From the NCBI GenBank assembly GCA_003216195.1, contig QCJF01000001.1:106315-170314 (forward strand): DNA of 64,000 nucleotides, written 5' to 3'. Below the pieces are notes generated by a model. That model had not been told where the DNA came from, did no database searches, and saw only the letters and a program-made list of their open reading frames with translations. Positions 8,905-18,464 of this stretch are shown here, piece after piece (positions within the stretch are counted from its first letter, which is position 1; each line of letters begins with the position of its first letter). The translations under genes were made by a program, and so were the position numbers. Source of the stretch: Pelagibacteraceae bacterium AG-404-P08 (lineage in GTDB: Bacteria > Pseudomonadota > Alphaproteobacteria > HIMB59).

Positions 8905-10188
8905 ATGAATATATGCGCCATTATTCTTTCTGCTGGAAAGAGCAAAAGATTTAAATCACCAAAACCAAAATTTCTTCATGAAATATCTGGTAAAGAGTTA
9001 ATACAGTATAATTTAGATGCACTAAATAAAATTAAACATGTAAAAAAAACTTTTGTTATTTCAAGTAAAGCTAATAAAAAATATTTTATTCATGAAAAAG
9101 TGTTTATTCAAAATCCAATAGACGGTACTGGTGGAGCTTTTAAACAATTTTATAAATACAATAATAAATTTGATTATTTTTTATTGACTTTAGCAGACAC
9201 ACCTATTTTCGATTATAAAATACTCTCTGATTTTGTTTCAAAAGGTGTAAAGAATGATGTTGACTTATCAGTTCTTACACAAAATGTAAGAAACCCAAAA
9301 GGATATGGAAGAGTAGTTAAAAAAAATAATTTATTAATTAGTATTATTGAAGAAAATGAATGTTCAAACGAAGAGAAATTAATCAATGAGATAAATACTG
9401 GCATATTTTTAATTTCAAAAAAAGCTGCATTAAATTTAAAATTAATAAAAAAAAATAAAAATAAAAATGAATTTTACATTACTGATTTAGTAAATGTCTG
9501 TTTAAATAAAAAACTTAAAATGACTACTTTTTTAAATAAAGCCACAGTGATATCAGGTGCCAACACCTTAAATGAACTTAATAAATTAGAAATATTATCT
9601 CAAGATTTTATAAAGAAAAAATTAATAGATAGCGGTGTTAGAATTATTCATCCTGATACGGTTTATATAGAGAGCAATGTTAGTATCGCTCCGGGAGTAG
9701 TAATTGAGCCACATGTTGTTATAAAAAAAAATGTAAGCATCAAAAGTAATTCTATTATTAAGTCCTTTTCTTATATTGAAAATTCCACAATAGGTAATAA
9801 CTGCTCCATTGGCCCTTATGCAAGAATAAGACCTGAGGTTATTATCGCAGATGAGGTAAAAATTGGTAATTTTGTTGAGATTAAAAAATCAAAATTATCA
9901 AAGGGAGTAAAAGTAAATCATTTAAGTTATATCGGAGACTCATTTATAGGAACAAATAGTAATATTGGGGCTGGAACTATTACTTGTAATTATGATGGAA
10001 AAAATAAGCTGAAATGCAAAATAGGTAATAATACCTTTATTGGCTCAAATTCTTCTATTATTGCACCTGTTAGTATAGGCAATAAAGTATACATAGCTGC
10101 AGGATCTGTAATTACTAAATCAATACCAAATAATCATTTTTCAATAGCCAGATCAAAACAGAAAAATAAAATTAATAATAAAAAATAA
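8905..10188 (+). CDS. glmU: Bifunctional GlmU: GlcN-1-P acetyltransferase / GlcNAc-1-P uridylyltransferase
   Basis: GlmU performs the last two steps to UDP-GlcNAc for peptidoglycan and lipid A. The N-terminal nucleotidyltransferase reads LSAGKSKRF instead of the usual LAAGxGTRM but keeps the arginine and the later PK lysine, plus GYGRVV and EINTG. The C-terminal left-handed beta-helix shows hexapeptide repeats, with NHLSYIGD holding the catalytic histidine and NIGAGTITCNYDG. At 427 residues it is somewhat shorter than the roughly 456 of E. coli, mainly at the C-terminus. Its stop overlaps the glmS start (TAATG). Confidence 0.93.
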   Translation: MNICAIILSAGKSKRFKSPKPKFLHEISGKELIQYNLDALNKIKHVKKTFVISSKANKKYFIHEKVFIQNPIDGTGGAFKQFYKYNNKFDYFLLTLADTPIFDYKILSDFVSKGVKNDVDLSVLTQNVRNPKGYGRVVKKNNLLISIIEENECSNEEKLINEINTGIFLISKKAALNLKLIKKNKNKNEFYITDLVNVCLNKKLKMTTFLNKATVISGANTLNELNKLEILSQDFIKKKLIDSGVRIIHPDTVYIESNVSIAPGVVIEPHVVIKKNVSIKSNSIIKSFSYIENSTIGNNCSIGPYARIRPEVIIADEVKIGNFVEIKKSKLSKGVKVNHLSYIGDSFIGTNSNIGAGTITCNYDGKNKLKCKIGNNTFIGSNSSIIAPVSIGNKVYIAAGSVITKSIPNNHFSIARSKQKNKINNKK

Positions 10189-11984
10189 TGTGCGGTATAG
10201 TTGGTATCTTAAATTCATCTTCTTTAAAGAATAACTCTATAGATATTTTAAAAAAGCTGGAATATAGAGGGTATGACTCTGCTGGCATTTCCTTGTTTTC
10301 AAAAGAACGAATAAAAACTATTAAAAGTGTCGGCAAAATATCAGAACTAAAAAATAAAGCTCAAAATGTATCAGATAAAAATTTTTATGGTGTGATAGGT
10401 CATACAAGATGGGCAACACATGGAGTTGTTAGCAAAAATAATGCTCATCCATTTGCAAATGATGATCTTACTTTAGTTTGTAATGGTATTATTGAAAACT
10501 ATAGAAAAATTCAAAATCGATTTGTAGAAATTCCTAAAAATATTCAATCAGATACTGAAATCAGTTTTTACTTTCTCACCTATTTAGTTAATAAATATAA
10601 AAATTCAGATGAAGCTATTAGAGTGTTTAAAAGTGTAATTAAAGGAAACTACGCTTTTGTTATATTTATAAAAAAAAATAATTGTTTTTACTTATTAAAA
10701 AATGGCAGTCCAATCGCTTTATCACATAATAGAAACTCCTCTTACATATGCTCAGATTCATCTATTTTATCTGATTATAGTGATAAGATTTATCATCTAA
10801 AAGATGGTGATATTATTAAAATTCAGCAGTCTAAAATATTTAGTTTAAATAAAGCTAAAATACTCTTCGAAAAAAATGAAATTAAACAAAACCCATATGA
10901 TAAAGGAAAATATCAACATTATATGTTGAAAGAGATTCATGAGCAGCCTGAAGTTATAAAAACTACTCAAAAAAATTATGTAAAAGAATTTTTTAATGAT
11001 TTTGAAAGCAAATTTAAAAATTTAATTTTAAACAAAAAAATAATATTTGTTGGATGTGGTACTGCATACCATGCCTGTTTAGTTGGTGAGTATTACTTTA
11101 ATAAATATACAAATATAGATACTTCATCAGAATTAGCTTCCGAGCTTAGGTATAAAAAAATAAATAAAGACGAAAAAATTTTATTTATTTTTATTTCACA
11201 ATCTGGTGAAACCATGGATACCTTGATGGCTCTAAAATATATCAAAAAAAACAAACATTCCTCTATAGTCATCACTAATTCTTTGCAGAGTAGTATGGTA
11301 AGAGAGGCTGATGTAACCATACCTACTTATGCTGATAAAGAAGTTGGTGTAGCCTCAACTAAAGCTTTTACTTGTCAAATATTGAGCTTAGCCAATCTTT
11401 CTATTGAAATTGGTAAAATGACAAATTCCATATCGAAAAAAGATTATAATAAGAATTTAGCAATTCTAAAGTTATTACCAATAAAGCTGAAAAAATTAAT
11501 AAATGATTTTACACCAGAGGCGAAAAAAATTGCAAAAAAATTAAGCCAATCTGATACTTGTTATTTTATTGGAAGGAATATTGTATACCCAATAGCATTA
11601 GAGGGATCCTTGAAATTAAAAGAGATATCTTACATGCATAGCGAAGGCTTTCCAGGAGGAGAGATGAAACATGGCCCAATCGCATTGATCGATAAAAAAT
11701 CATTAACAATTTGCTTATCGCCAAACAACGAACTATATGAGAAATCTATTTCTAATGCTGAGGAAATCGCTGCTAGAAATGGTAAGGTTATAATTTTATC
11801 GAGTGTAAAAATTCACAGAAAATCATTAAACACACATAATGTAAGCCTACCCAAAGAAAACTTTATTGACACACCTTTCATTTATACTATTCCTCTTCAA
11901 CTCATTTCATATTATTTTGCTCTTAATGAAGGTACTGATATTGATCAACCGAGGAATCTCGCTAAATCAGTTACCGTTGAATAA
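10188..11984 (+). CDS. glmS: Glutamine--fructose-6-phosphate aminotransferase
   Basis: Converts fructose-6-phosphate and glutamine to glucosamine-6-phosphate, feeding GlmU via GlmM. The mature N-terminus MCGIVGIL gives the catalytic Cys2 of the class II glutamine amidotransferase domain; GHTRWATHG and CNGIIENY follow. Two SIS domains (CGTAYHA; SQSGETMDT; AYKE-type region at EGSLKLKEISYMHSEG) bind the sugar, and the C-terminus ends DQPRNLAKSVTVE as in the family. Length 598 is normal. It overlaps glmU by one base. I saw no glmS ribozyme upstream. Confidence 0.97.
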   Translation: MCGIVGILNSSSLKNNSIDILKKLEYRGYDSAGISLFSKERIKTIKSVGKISELKNKAQNVSDKNFYGVIGHTRWATHGVVSKNNAHPFANDDLTLVCNGIIENYRKIQNRFVEIPKNIQSDTEISFYFLTYLVNKYKNSDEAIRVFKSVIKGNYAFVIFIKKNNCFYLLKNGSPIALSHNRNSSYICSDSSILSDYSDKIYHLKDGDIIKIQQSKIFSLNKAKILFEKNEIKQNPYDKGKYQHYMLKEIHEQPEVIKTTQKNYVKEFFNDFESKFKNLILNKKIIFVGCGTAYHACLVGEYYFNKYTNIDTSSELASELRYKKINKDEKILFIFISQSGETMDTLMALKYIKKNKHSSIVITNSLQSSMVREADVTIPTYADKEVGVASTKAFTCQILSLANLSIEIGKMTNSISKKDYNKNLAILKLLPIKLKKLINDFTPEAKKIAKKLSQSDTCYFIGRNIVYPIALEGSLKLKEISYMHSEGFPGGEMKHGPIALIDKKSLTICLSPNNELYEKSISNAEEIAARNGKVIILSSVKIHRKSLNTHNVSLPKENFIDTPFIYTIPLQLISYYFALNEGTDIDQPRNLAKSVTVE

Positions 11985-12001
11985 ATTGAATACTATTTAA
12001 T

Positions 12002-13279
12002 ATGAATATCGAAGTTGATAATGAGATTTTAGCTAGTGTGATTGACGCTCGGTTTGGTATCAAACCACAGCTTTCTTCAAATATCGAAAAAGCTAATTTC
12101 AAACAAACTATTTTTTTTCCTGAGGATAAACTGAAATCAAATACATTTAATTCAGTGCCTTTAGACACATATGGAATAATCAATAAATCTAAGTTATTTA
12201 CAAGAGAACCTATTACAGGAGAACAAATATATTATTTAATTAATGATAATGGCTACACTGTTAAAGATAATCATCCAGATATTAAAATCCAAACAACAGA
12301 TTATAAAATTTTTTATAGATTTGAAATCAATGAGACTCAACACAAATACTGCTCATCAATTTTTACTAATTTAAAATTTAAAAAAATAAATATTGTTTTT
12401 CCAAATAGCAACACAATACACTTTTTTTCTGAGAATATATCCCTTTTAAAAAAATATATTAAGAAAATTGCTAATAAAAAAATTCAAGAGAGTGATCTTA
12501 TTAAAATCAAAGTCCCAACTAGTTTATCTATTTATTACTCTAAAAATAATAATACCAAAGAGATTACAATCAAAAATAAATCTTATTTGGGAATATGTTT
12601 TGAAATAGCTAATCTTTTAAGCTTAAATACTTTAGACACTAAGAATACGTATAATTCCAGCAATAATAACAATTACTATATTAATATTCTTTTTTTTAAT
12701 TTTTATAATTTTTTCCCTAAGTTAATATCTTTATTCATATTTAAATTTTTACTCAGGTTTAATAAATCTTACATATTTTCTAATCAAGTATTAGAAATTA
12801 ATAATAATTTTAACAAACAAAATAATTTCTTCTCTAATATTATTGATGATAATCAATATCCTAGTTACTTATCAAAAGGAACTTTTTTCCCTAATTTAAA
12901 ATTAAGTAACAAAAAGTATATTCATGAGATACTCAAGGATGACGATACATACATACTTTCAAACAAATATAAAATAAAAAACATAAAAAATTTTATTTTT
13001 CTATCTGATGGTTCTGATAAAAATTCTTATCAAATTGGTAAAAGCTCATATGATTATTTAAATTTAGATAAATGCTATTACATTACAGACAATCATGGCC
13101 TAATCACCACTGTAGATATCGTTGATAATATTGGAATTATCAATCATGAAGATACTGACTCAAAGTATTCAGATAATAAACAATCCAGCATAGATAATTT
13201 TTATGCTACAGGTTATGAGCCATCATTACCTAAATTAAAGCTACCCAAAATTTGGCCTTTTAAATCTAAAACCCAATAA
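12002..13279 (+). CDS. Unrecognised 425-residue protein, asparagine-rich
   Basis: I recognise no family. The ATG at 12002 is 17 bases after glmS and the frame stays open for 425 codons in an AT-rich region, so it is very probably a real gene. No signal peptide is visible. Residues 1-100 are the best-mixed part (for example VIDARFGIKPQL); residues 210-290 are rich in Asn, Ile, Phe and Tyr, with one strongly hydrophobic stretch at about 225-252 that could be a membrane segment. The C-terminus is proline/lysine-rich (LPKLKLPKIWPF) and holds the only tryptophan. It may be co-transcribed with glmU-glmS. It could be a fast-evolving lineage-specific protein. Confidence 0.6.
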   Translation: MNIEVDNEILASVIDARFGIKPQLSSNIEKANFKQTIFFPEDKLKSNTFNSVPLDTYGIINKSKLFTREPITGEQIYYLINDNGYTVKDNHPDIKIQTTDYKIFYRFEINETQHKYCSSIFTNLKFKKINIVFPNSNTIHFFSENISLLKKYIKKIANKKIQESDLIKIKVPTSLSIYYSKNNNTKEITIKNKSYLGICFEIANLLSLNTLDTKNTYNSSNNNNYYINILFFNFYNFFPKLISLFIFKFLLRFNKSYIFSNQVLEINNNFNKQNNFFSNIIDDNQYPSYLSKGTFFPNLKLSNKKYIHEILKDDDTYILSNKYKIKNIKNFIFLSDGSDKNSYQIGKSSYDYLNLDKCYYITDNHGLITTVDIVDNIGIINHEDTDSKYSDNKQSSIDNFYATGYEPSLPKLKLPKIWPFKSKTQ

Positions 13280-13305
13280 TTTCTTTTATTTAATACATTT
13301 AACAA

Positions 13306-13311
13306 TATAAT
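13306..13311 (+). promoter_or_regulatory. Possible -10 element before the DAHP synthase gene
   Basis: A consensus TATAAT lies 9 bases upstream of the ATG at 13321, in the 41-base gap after the unrecognised gene. No convincing -35 is seen at 16-18 bases, so it is tentative. It would give a very short leader and a separate promoter for the downstream run. Confidence 0.35.
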
Positions 13312-13320
13312 CCTTGCCTC

Positions 13321-14670
13321 ATGAAATGGACTAAAGATAGTTGGAAAAACTTTGAAGCAAAGCAAATGCCTGCTTATGCTGATCAAGGTAATTTAGACTC
13401 TGTAATAGAGGAATTATCTTCTATGCCTCCTTTAATTTTTGCTGGTGAGACTAGGTCTCTAAAATCACAAATTTATCAAGTTCAAAAAGGAGAGTCCTTT
13501 TATTTACAAGGCGGTGATTGTGCTGAGAGCTTTCAGGAATTAAACCCCAATACAATTAGAGATAATTTTAAATTACTATTGCAAATGTCTGTTGTTTTGA
13601 CTTTTGCAACTAATAAACCGGTCGTTAAACTAGGGAGAATGGGTGGACAATTTGCTAAACCAAGAAGCTCAGACTTTGAAGAAAAAAACGGTCAAAAGTT
13701 ACCTAGTTATAGAGGAGATATTATTAATTCATTTGAGTTTAACGAGTCCTCTAGAGAACCAGACCCTAAAAGAATGATCAGAGCTTATAACCATTCAGCT
13801 TCAACTTTAAATTTATTAAGAGCTTTTGCTCAAGGAGGTTTTGCTAGTTTAACACAATTAAATAAATGGAATTTAGATTTTGCAGATAACTTTGATACAA
13901 CAAAAAAATTTAAAGAATTATCTGAAAAAATTGCAGAAAGTATAAAATTTATGAATGCCTGTGGTGTAAATGAAAAAAATACAAGAGAACTAAGAGAGAC
14001 AGATTTTTACACAAGCCATGAAGCACTTCTTTTACCTTATGAACAAGCTTTTACAAGAATAGATAGCACTACAGGTGAGTGGTACAATGTAAATTCTCAT
14101 TTTTTGTGGGTTGGTGATAGAACTAGAGATCCTAATGGTGCTCACATACACTATTTAAGTGGTATAAAAAACCCTTTAGGTCTTAAAGTAGGACCATCTA
14201 CAACCATTGATGATTTAAAAAAAAATATTGAGATACTTAATCCTGAGAATGAAGGTGGAAGACTTACACTTATTGTTAGAATGGGAGCAGATAAAATTAA
14301 TTCAAAATACCCTGATTTATTGAAAGAAATTAATAAACTCGGTCTTAATCTTACATGGATATGTGATCCTATGCATGGAAATACATCTACAAGTAAATCT
14401 GGCTATAAAACAAGAGCTACTGAGAATATTTTTAAAGAAATTCAGTCTTTTTTTGAAATTCATAAATCAGAGGGTTCAGTCGCAGGAGGCGTTCACCTTG
14501 AATTAACAGGTTTAGATGTAACTGAATGTGTCGGTGGACCTGATGATATTAAAGATGAAAATTTAGGTGATAGGTATCATACGTTTTGTGACCCAAGACT
14601 AAATGTTAATCAATCATTAGAGCTATCTTTTCTTCTGGCTGATTTATTATCTAATGGCGAAATGAATTAG
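13321..14670 (+). CDS. aroG: 3-deoxy-7-phosphoheptulonate synthase, class II
   Basis: First enzyme of the shikimate pathway, condensing PEP and erythrose-4-phosphate. This is the plant/mycobacterial type II form: 449 residues, with QGGDCAESF, KLGRMGGQFAKPRS, WVGDRTRDPNGAH, GLKVGPST, WICDPMHGNT and SVAGGVHLELTG in family order. The motif cysteine and metal-binding His/Glu/Asp residues appear intact. No fused chorismate mutase is present. It is followed 14 bases later by nicotinate phosphoribosyltransferase. The symbol is used loosely, since type II enzymes carry various names. Confidence 0.95.
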   Translation: MKWTKDSWKNFEAKQMPAYADQGNLDSVIEELSSMPPLIFAGETRSLKSQIYQVQKGESFYLQGGDCAESFQELNPNTIRDNFKLLLQMSVVLTFATNKPVVKLGRMGGQFAKPRSSDFEEKNGQKLPSYRGDIINSFEFNESSREPDPKRMIRAYNHSASTLNLLRAFAQGGFASLTQLNKWNLDFADNFDTTKKFKELSEKIAESIKFMNACGVNEKNTRELRETDFYTSHEALLLPYEQAFTRIDSTTGEWYNVNSHFLWVGDRTRDPNGAHIHYLSGIKNPLGLKVGPSTTIDDLKKNIEILNPENEGGRLTLIVRMGADKINSKYPDLLKEINKLGLNLTWICDPMHGNTSTSKSGYKTRATENIFKEIQSFFEIHKSEGSVAGGVHLELTGLDVTECVGGPDDIKDENLGDRYHTFCDPRLNVNQSLELSFLLADLLSNGEMN

Positions 14671-14684
14671 TTTTCTTATTCATA

Positions 14685-15812
14685 ATGAATAAAAAAACAA
14701 ATTCAAATTTAATTAATAATTTTACTGATAATTATTTTTTAAAAACAAAAAAAATTATCCAAAAGTATGGAGACATAAAAGTTACTTATGCTGTTTTTAT
14801 TCGTAGACCAGGTGTTATAGCATTAAAACTAGCAATAAATTGGATAAAACAAATTTCAAAAGACAGAGGTATTAAAGTATCAACTTCTAGCCCATTCAAA
14901 GAGGGTGACCATTTTGGTGCTGGAGAACCAATTCTTTATATTAGGGGATCTTTTAAACATATAGTCGATTTGGAAACTTTACTCTTACAAAAAATTGGTC
15001 CAGCTTGTATAGCAGCAGCTAATGCATATCAAATGTGTTTAGACTTGCCTAAAACGTCCTTTATAGCTATGGATGCAAGACATTGTGCAGGCACAGAGAT
15101 GTCTGAATTAATGTCATATGCGGCATCAGTAGGATCAAAATCAGCAAAAGGAAAAAAAGCTAAAGGCTTTATTGGAACATCGATAGATGCAACTTCACAT
15201 TATTTTCAATCTAATAAAGCATTAGGAACGATGCCACACGCATTAATAGGATATGCAGGATCTACTCTTGAGGCAGTAAAAATGTTTCATGAAACATTTC
15301 CGAAAGATGATTTAGTTGTATTGCCTGATTATTTCGGTAAGGAAATTACTGACTCTATTCAAGTTTGTAGCCACTTCGATAAGTTGTCTAAAGCTGGAAA
15401 AGTAATGATAAGACTTGATACCCCAAATGGAAGATTTATTGAGAATCTTGATACCTCAAAATCATATGAGGTCTTAGAAAAACACGCTCCCGGTTCAATC
15501 AAAGAATACAGATCTGACAAAGAGTTAAAACACTTAGTTGGGCCTGGAGTCTCTGCTGCATCTTTGTGGTATTTGAGAGCACAACTTGATAATTTTGGTT
15601 TTAAAAAAGTAAAAATTATTGCATCTAGCGGATTTACAAATGAGAAATGCAAGGCAATGTCTTTAGCCAAAGCTCCAATAGATGTCATAGGAACTGGAAG
15701 TTATCTACCAGAAAAGTGGTCAGAAACATATGCAACTGCTGATATTATAAAATATGGTAATTCCTCTAGAGTAAAAGTTTCAAGAGAGTACCTCTTAAAA
15801 AAAGTTAAATGA
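14685..15812 (+). CDS. pncB: Nicotinate phosphoribosyltransferase
   Basis: Salvages nicotinate to nicotinate mononucleotide for NAD synthesis. The 375-residue protein has VFIRRPGVIA near the N-terminus, GEPILYIRG, ETLLLQKIGPACIAAANA, then MDARHCAGTEMSELMSYAAS and the phosphate-binding ASSGFTNEK near the C-terminus, typical of the alphaproteobacterial branch. The active-site histidine is expected in the GTMPHALIGYAG motif. Its stop codon overlaps the gltX start (ATGA), so the two are translationally coupled. Confidence 0.88.
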   Translation: MNKKTNSNLINNFTDNYFLKTKKIIQKYGDIKVTYAVFIRRPGVIALKLAINWIKQISKDRGIKVSTSSPFKEGDHFGAGEPILYIRGSFKHIVDLETLLLQKIGPACIAAANAYQMCLDLPKTSFIAMDARHCAGTEMSELMSYAASVGSKSAKGKKAKGFIGTSIDATSHYFQSNKALGTMPHALIGYAGSTLEAVKMFHETFPKDDLVVLPDYFGKEITDSIQVCSHFDKLSKAGKVMIRLDTPNGRFIENLDTSKSYEVLEKHAPGSIKEYRSDKELKHLVGPGVSAASLWYLRAQLDNFGFKKVKIIASSGFTNEKCKAMSLAKAPIDVIGTGSYLPEKWSETYATADIIKYGNSSRVKVSREYLLKKVK

Positions 15813-17140
15813 TAATTACACGTTTTGCCCCGAGCCCAACTGGTCACCTGCACTTAGGAAATATGAGATCTTGCTTTTTAAATTGGGCATATTCGAAAAA
15901 AAATAATGGTAAATTTATTCTTAGATATGACGACACTGACCAAGAGAGAAGCAAAGATGAATATGTAAAGTCCATAGCATCTGATCTTGATTGGTTAAAA
16001 ATAAAATATGATGAAACTTTTTATCAAAGCAAAAGAATTGAGAGATATAATGAACTTTTCGATCAATTAATTTCTTTAAAATTTGTTTACCCATGTTTTG
16101 AGTCAAGTGAGGATTTAGATATAAAAAAAAAGTTGCAGTTAAAAGCAGGAAAACCTCCGATCTACGATAGATCCTCATTAAATTTATCTAAAGAAGAAAT
16201 TGAAAAAAAAATAATTAATGGTAATCAGCCTTATTGGAGATTTAAGCTTTCACAGACTAAAATTAAATGGAATGATTTAGTAAAAGGAGAGACCGAAGTA
16301 GATCTAGCTTCTCAATCAGATCCTGTTTTAAGAAGGGCTGATGGTAGCTACCTCTACCATTTTCCAAGTGTCGTCGATGATATAGATATGAAAATTTCTC
16401 ACATTATTAGAGGCGAAGACCACTTAACTAATTCAGCAATTCATTTAGAATTATTTAAATGTTTAAATTCTGATTTACCTTCATTAGGTCACAATCCATT
16501 AATGCTTAATGAGGATGGAACAAAACTAAGTAAGAGAAATTTGGACTCAATTTCACTTAAGCAATTCAGAAACAGTGGATATACAGTTAACAGTATTCTA
16601 TCTTATTTGTATTCACTTGGTTTAAACTCAGATTATGATTTTGAAACCATTTTAGAGAATAATTTTAGAGATTTTAATTTAGAGAATATTTCTAAAAACT
16701 TACCAAAAATTGATATTCATAAAATTGACTTTTTTCAAAAAAATTCATTAAGGTCAATGAATTTAAAAGATTTAAATAATGAATTCCCTGAGCTAGAAGA
16801 GTTAGCTTTAACTGAAACTGAGTGGGAACTTATTAAAGAAAATGTTGAAAAATATGAAGATATAAGAAATTTATGGAATATTATTAATAGAAGAGAAATT
16901 AAAATTCAACCCTCAGGTGACTTTATCAAACTTTTGATTAAAAATTTTAATGGTATTTCAAATTTTAGTTTTGATGAATATGTCAATTACTTAATGAGCA
17001 TTGATAAATCACTATCAAAAAAAGAAATATTTACTAATACACGTTATATACTTACAGGTAATCAAAATGGCCCATCTGTTAAAGACCTATATAATTATTT
17101 TGGACACGAAGGTTTAAAAAAAATTTTAAATGAATATTAA
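15809..17140 (+). CDS. gltX: Glutamyl-tRNA synthetase
   Basis: Class I aminoacyl-tRNA synthetase. The N-terminus MIITRFAPSPTGHLHLGN contains the HIGH-type motif HLHLGN (13-18), and the KMSKS equivalent is KLSKR after LNEDGT. DDIDMKISHIIRGEDHLTN is the usual conserved block. At 443 residues it is near family length, although the C-terminal anticodon-binding part is diverged. Many alphaproteobacteria carry two GluRS paralogues, so it may charge tRNA-Glu, tRNA-Gln or both; sequence reading alone does not decide. It overlaps cysS by 11 bases. Confidence 0.93.
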   Translation: MIITRFAPSPTGHLHLGNMRSCFLNWAYSKKNNGKFILRYDDTDQERSKDEYVKSIASDLDWLKIKYDETFYQSKRIERYNELFDQLISLKFVYPCFESSEDLDIKKKLQLKAGKPPIYDRSSLNLSKEEIEKKIINGNQPYWRFKLSQTKIKWNDLVKGETEVDLASQSDPVLRRADGSYLYHFPSVVDDIDMKISHIIRGEDHLTNSAIHLELFKCLNSDLPSLGHNPLMLNEDGTKLSKRNLDSISLKQFRNSGYTVNSILSYLYSLGLNSDYDFETILENNFRDFNLENISKNLPKIDIHKIDFFQKNSLRSMNLKDLNNEFPELEELALTETEWELIKENVEKYEDIRNLWNIINRREIKIQPSGDFIKLLIKNFNGISNFSFDEYVNYLMSIDKSLSKKEIFTNTRYILTGNQNGPSVKDLYNYFGHEGLKKILNEY

Positions 17141-18464
17141 TCTTTTTAACACTTTAACCAAAAAAAAAGAAAAACTTATACCTATTAACTCATCTGCTGT
17201 TAAGATGTATGCTTGTGGACCCACCCTTTACAGTAATCCACATATAGGAAACTTCAGACCAATTATAGTTTTTGATATCTTATTTAGAGTCCTAAGACTA
17301 ATTTTTGGAGAGGATAGTGTACGTTACGTTAGAAATATAACAGACATTGATGATAAAATTATAGATAAAGCTAATGAACTTAAAATATCAACAGATGAGT
17401 TGGTACATTCTACTCAAAAAATATATCAACAAAATCTAAGTTCTTTATCAATATTATCTCCAACACATGAACCAAAAGCCACAGATTATATTTCAAAAAT
17501 GATTGAGATGATTACATCTCTTATTGAAAAAAAATATGCCTATGTATCTGAAGGACATGTTTTATTTGAAACAAAGAAATTTAAGGGTTATGGTTCTCTC
17601 TCTAAGTTCTCATTAAAAGACATAATATCTGGTGCAAGAGTAGAAGTTGCCGATTACAAAAAAAATCCTGAAGATTTTGTCCTTTGGAAACCATCAAAAA
17701 CAAATGAACCTCATTGGGATAGCCCATGGGGTAATGGTAGACCTGGATGGCACATTGAGTGTTCAGCTATGATTTCAGAATTACTTGGAGAAACCATTGA
17801 TATCCATGCGGGCGGTATTGATCTTATTTTTCCACATCACGAGAATGAAATTGCTCAGTCAACATGTTGTCATGATAAAAAAATGTCGAACTTTTGGCTC
17901 CATAATGGATTTATAAATTTTAAGGGTGAAAAAATGTCAAAATCTTTAGGAAATACCTCAATTGTTAATGATTTATTATCTAAACACGATCCTGCTGTTC
18001 TCAAATATTCACTACTGACTACTCATTATCGTCAACCACTTGATTTTTCAAACGATCTTATAAGTTATAGTGAAAACATCATTGACAAGTGGAGAGAGCA
18101 TATTAAAGAGGTTAATAGCAAAGAATTAGACTCAGAATTTGTTAATGCACTTTTAGATGACCTAAATACCCCAAAAGCACTGATGAGATTACAGCAAATA
18201 ATAGCTAACATTAAAAAAGACAAGAATAATGATGATTTATCAGCTCATTTTAATAATGGTTTAAGCTTACTAGGATTAAATCCTAGTTTTAATAAAACAG
18301 ATTTAAACCTTGATAAAGAATTTATTGAAAATATGATATCTCGCCGACAAGAGGCTAAAAAAAATAAAGACTTTGAGCTAGCAGACAAAATTAGAGATGA
18401 GTTATTTAAACAAGGGATTGTTTTAGAAGACACCATAAATGGCACAACATGGAAGAAAAACTAG
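17130..18464 (+). CDS. cysS: Cysteinyl-tRNA synthetase
   Basis: Charges tRNA-Cys. CGPTLYSNPHIGNFR (from residue 29) contains both the first zinc-binding cysteine and the HIGH motif (HIGN). GWHIECSAM and FPHHENEIAQS supply the remaining zinc ligands, and KMSKSLGN is perfect. Length 444 is normal for the short bacterial form. The start lies inside the gltX 3' end and the stop lies inside the cimA 5' end. Confidence 0.97.
   Translation: MNINLFNTLTKKKEKLIPINSSAVKMYACGPTLYSNPHIGNFRPIIVFDILFRVLRLIFGEDSVRYVRNITDIDDKIIDKANELKISTDELVHSTQKIYQQNLSSLSILSPTHEPKATDYISKMIEMITSLIEKKYAYVSEGHVLFETKKFKGYGSLSKFSLKDIISGARVEVADYKKNPEDFVLWKPSKTNEPHWDSPWGNGRPGWHIECSAMISELLGETIDIHAGGIDLIFPHHENEIAQSTCCHDKKMSNFWLHNGFINFKGEKMSKSLGNTSIVNDLLSKHDPAVLKYSLLTTHYRQPLDFSNDLISYSENIIDKWREHIKEVNSKELDSEFVNALLDDLNTPKALMRLQQIIANIKKDKNNDDLSAHFNNGLSLLGLNPSFNKTDLNLDKEFIENMISRRQEAKKNKDFELADKIRDELFKQGIVLEDTINGTTWKKN

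Noticed and set aside
11985..12001. glmS-type ribozyme or riboswitch around glmS
   Set aside because: glmS is joined to glmU by a one-base overlap and only 17 bases follow it, so there is no space for such an RNA.
12650..12860. Low-complexity AAT/TTT-rich stretch as a tandem repeat
   Set aside because: It is asparagine-rich coding sequence in an AT-rich genome; no fixed repeat unit is visible.
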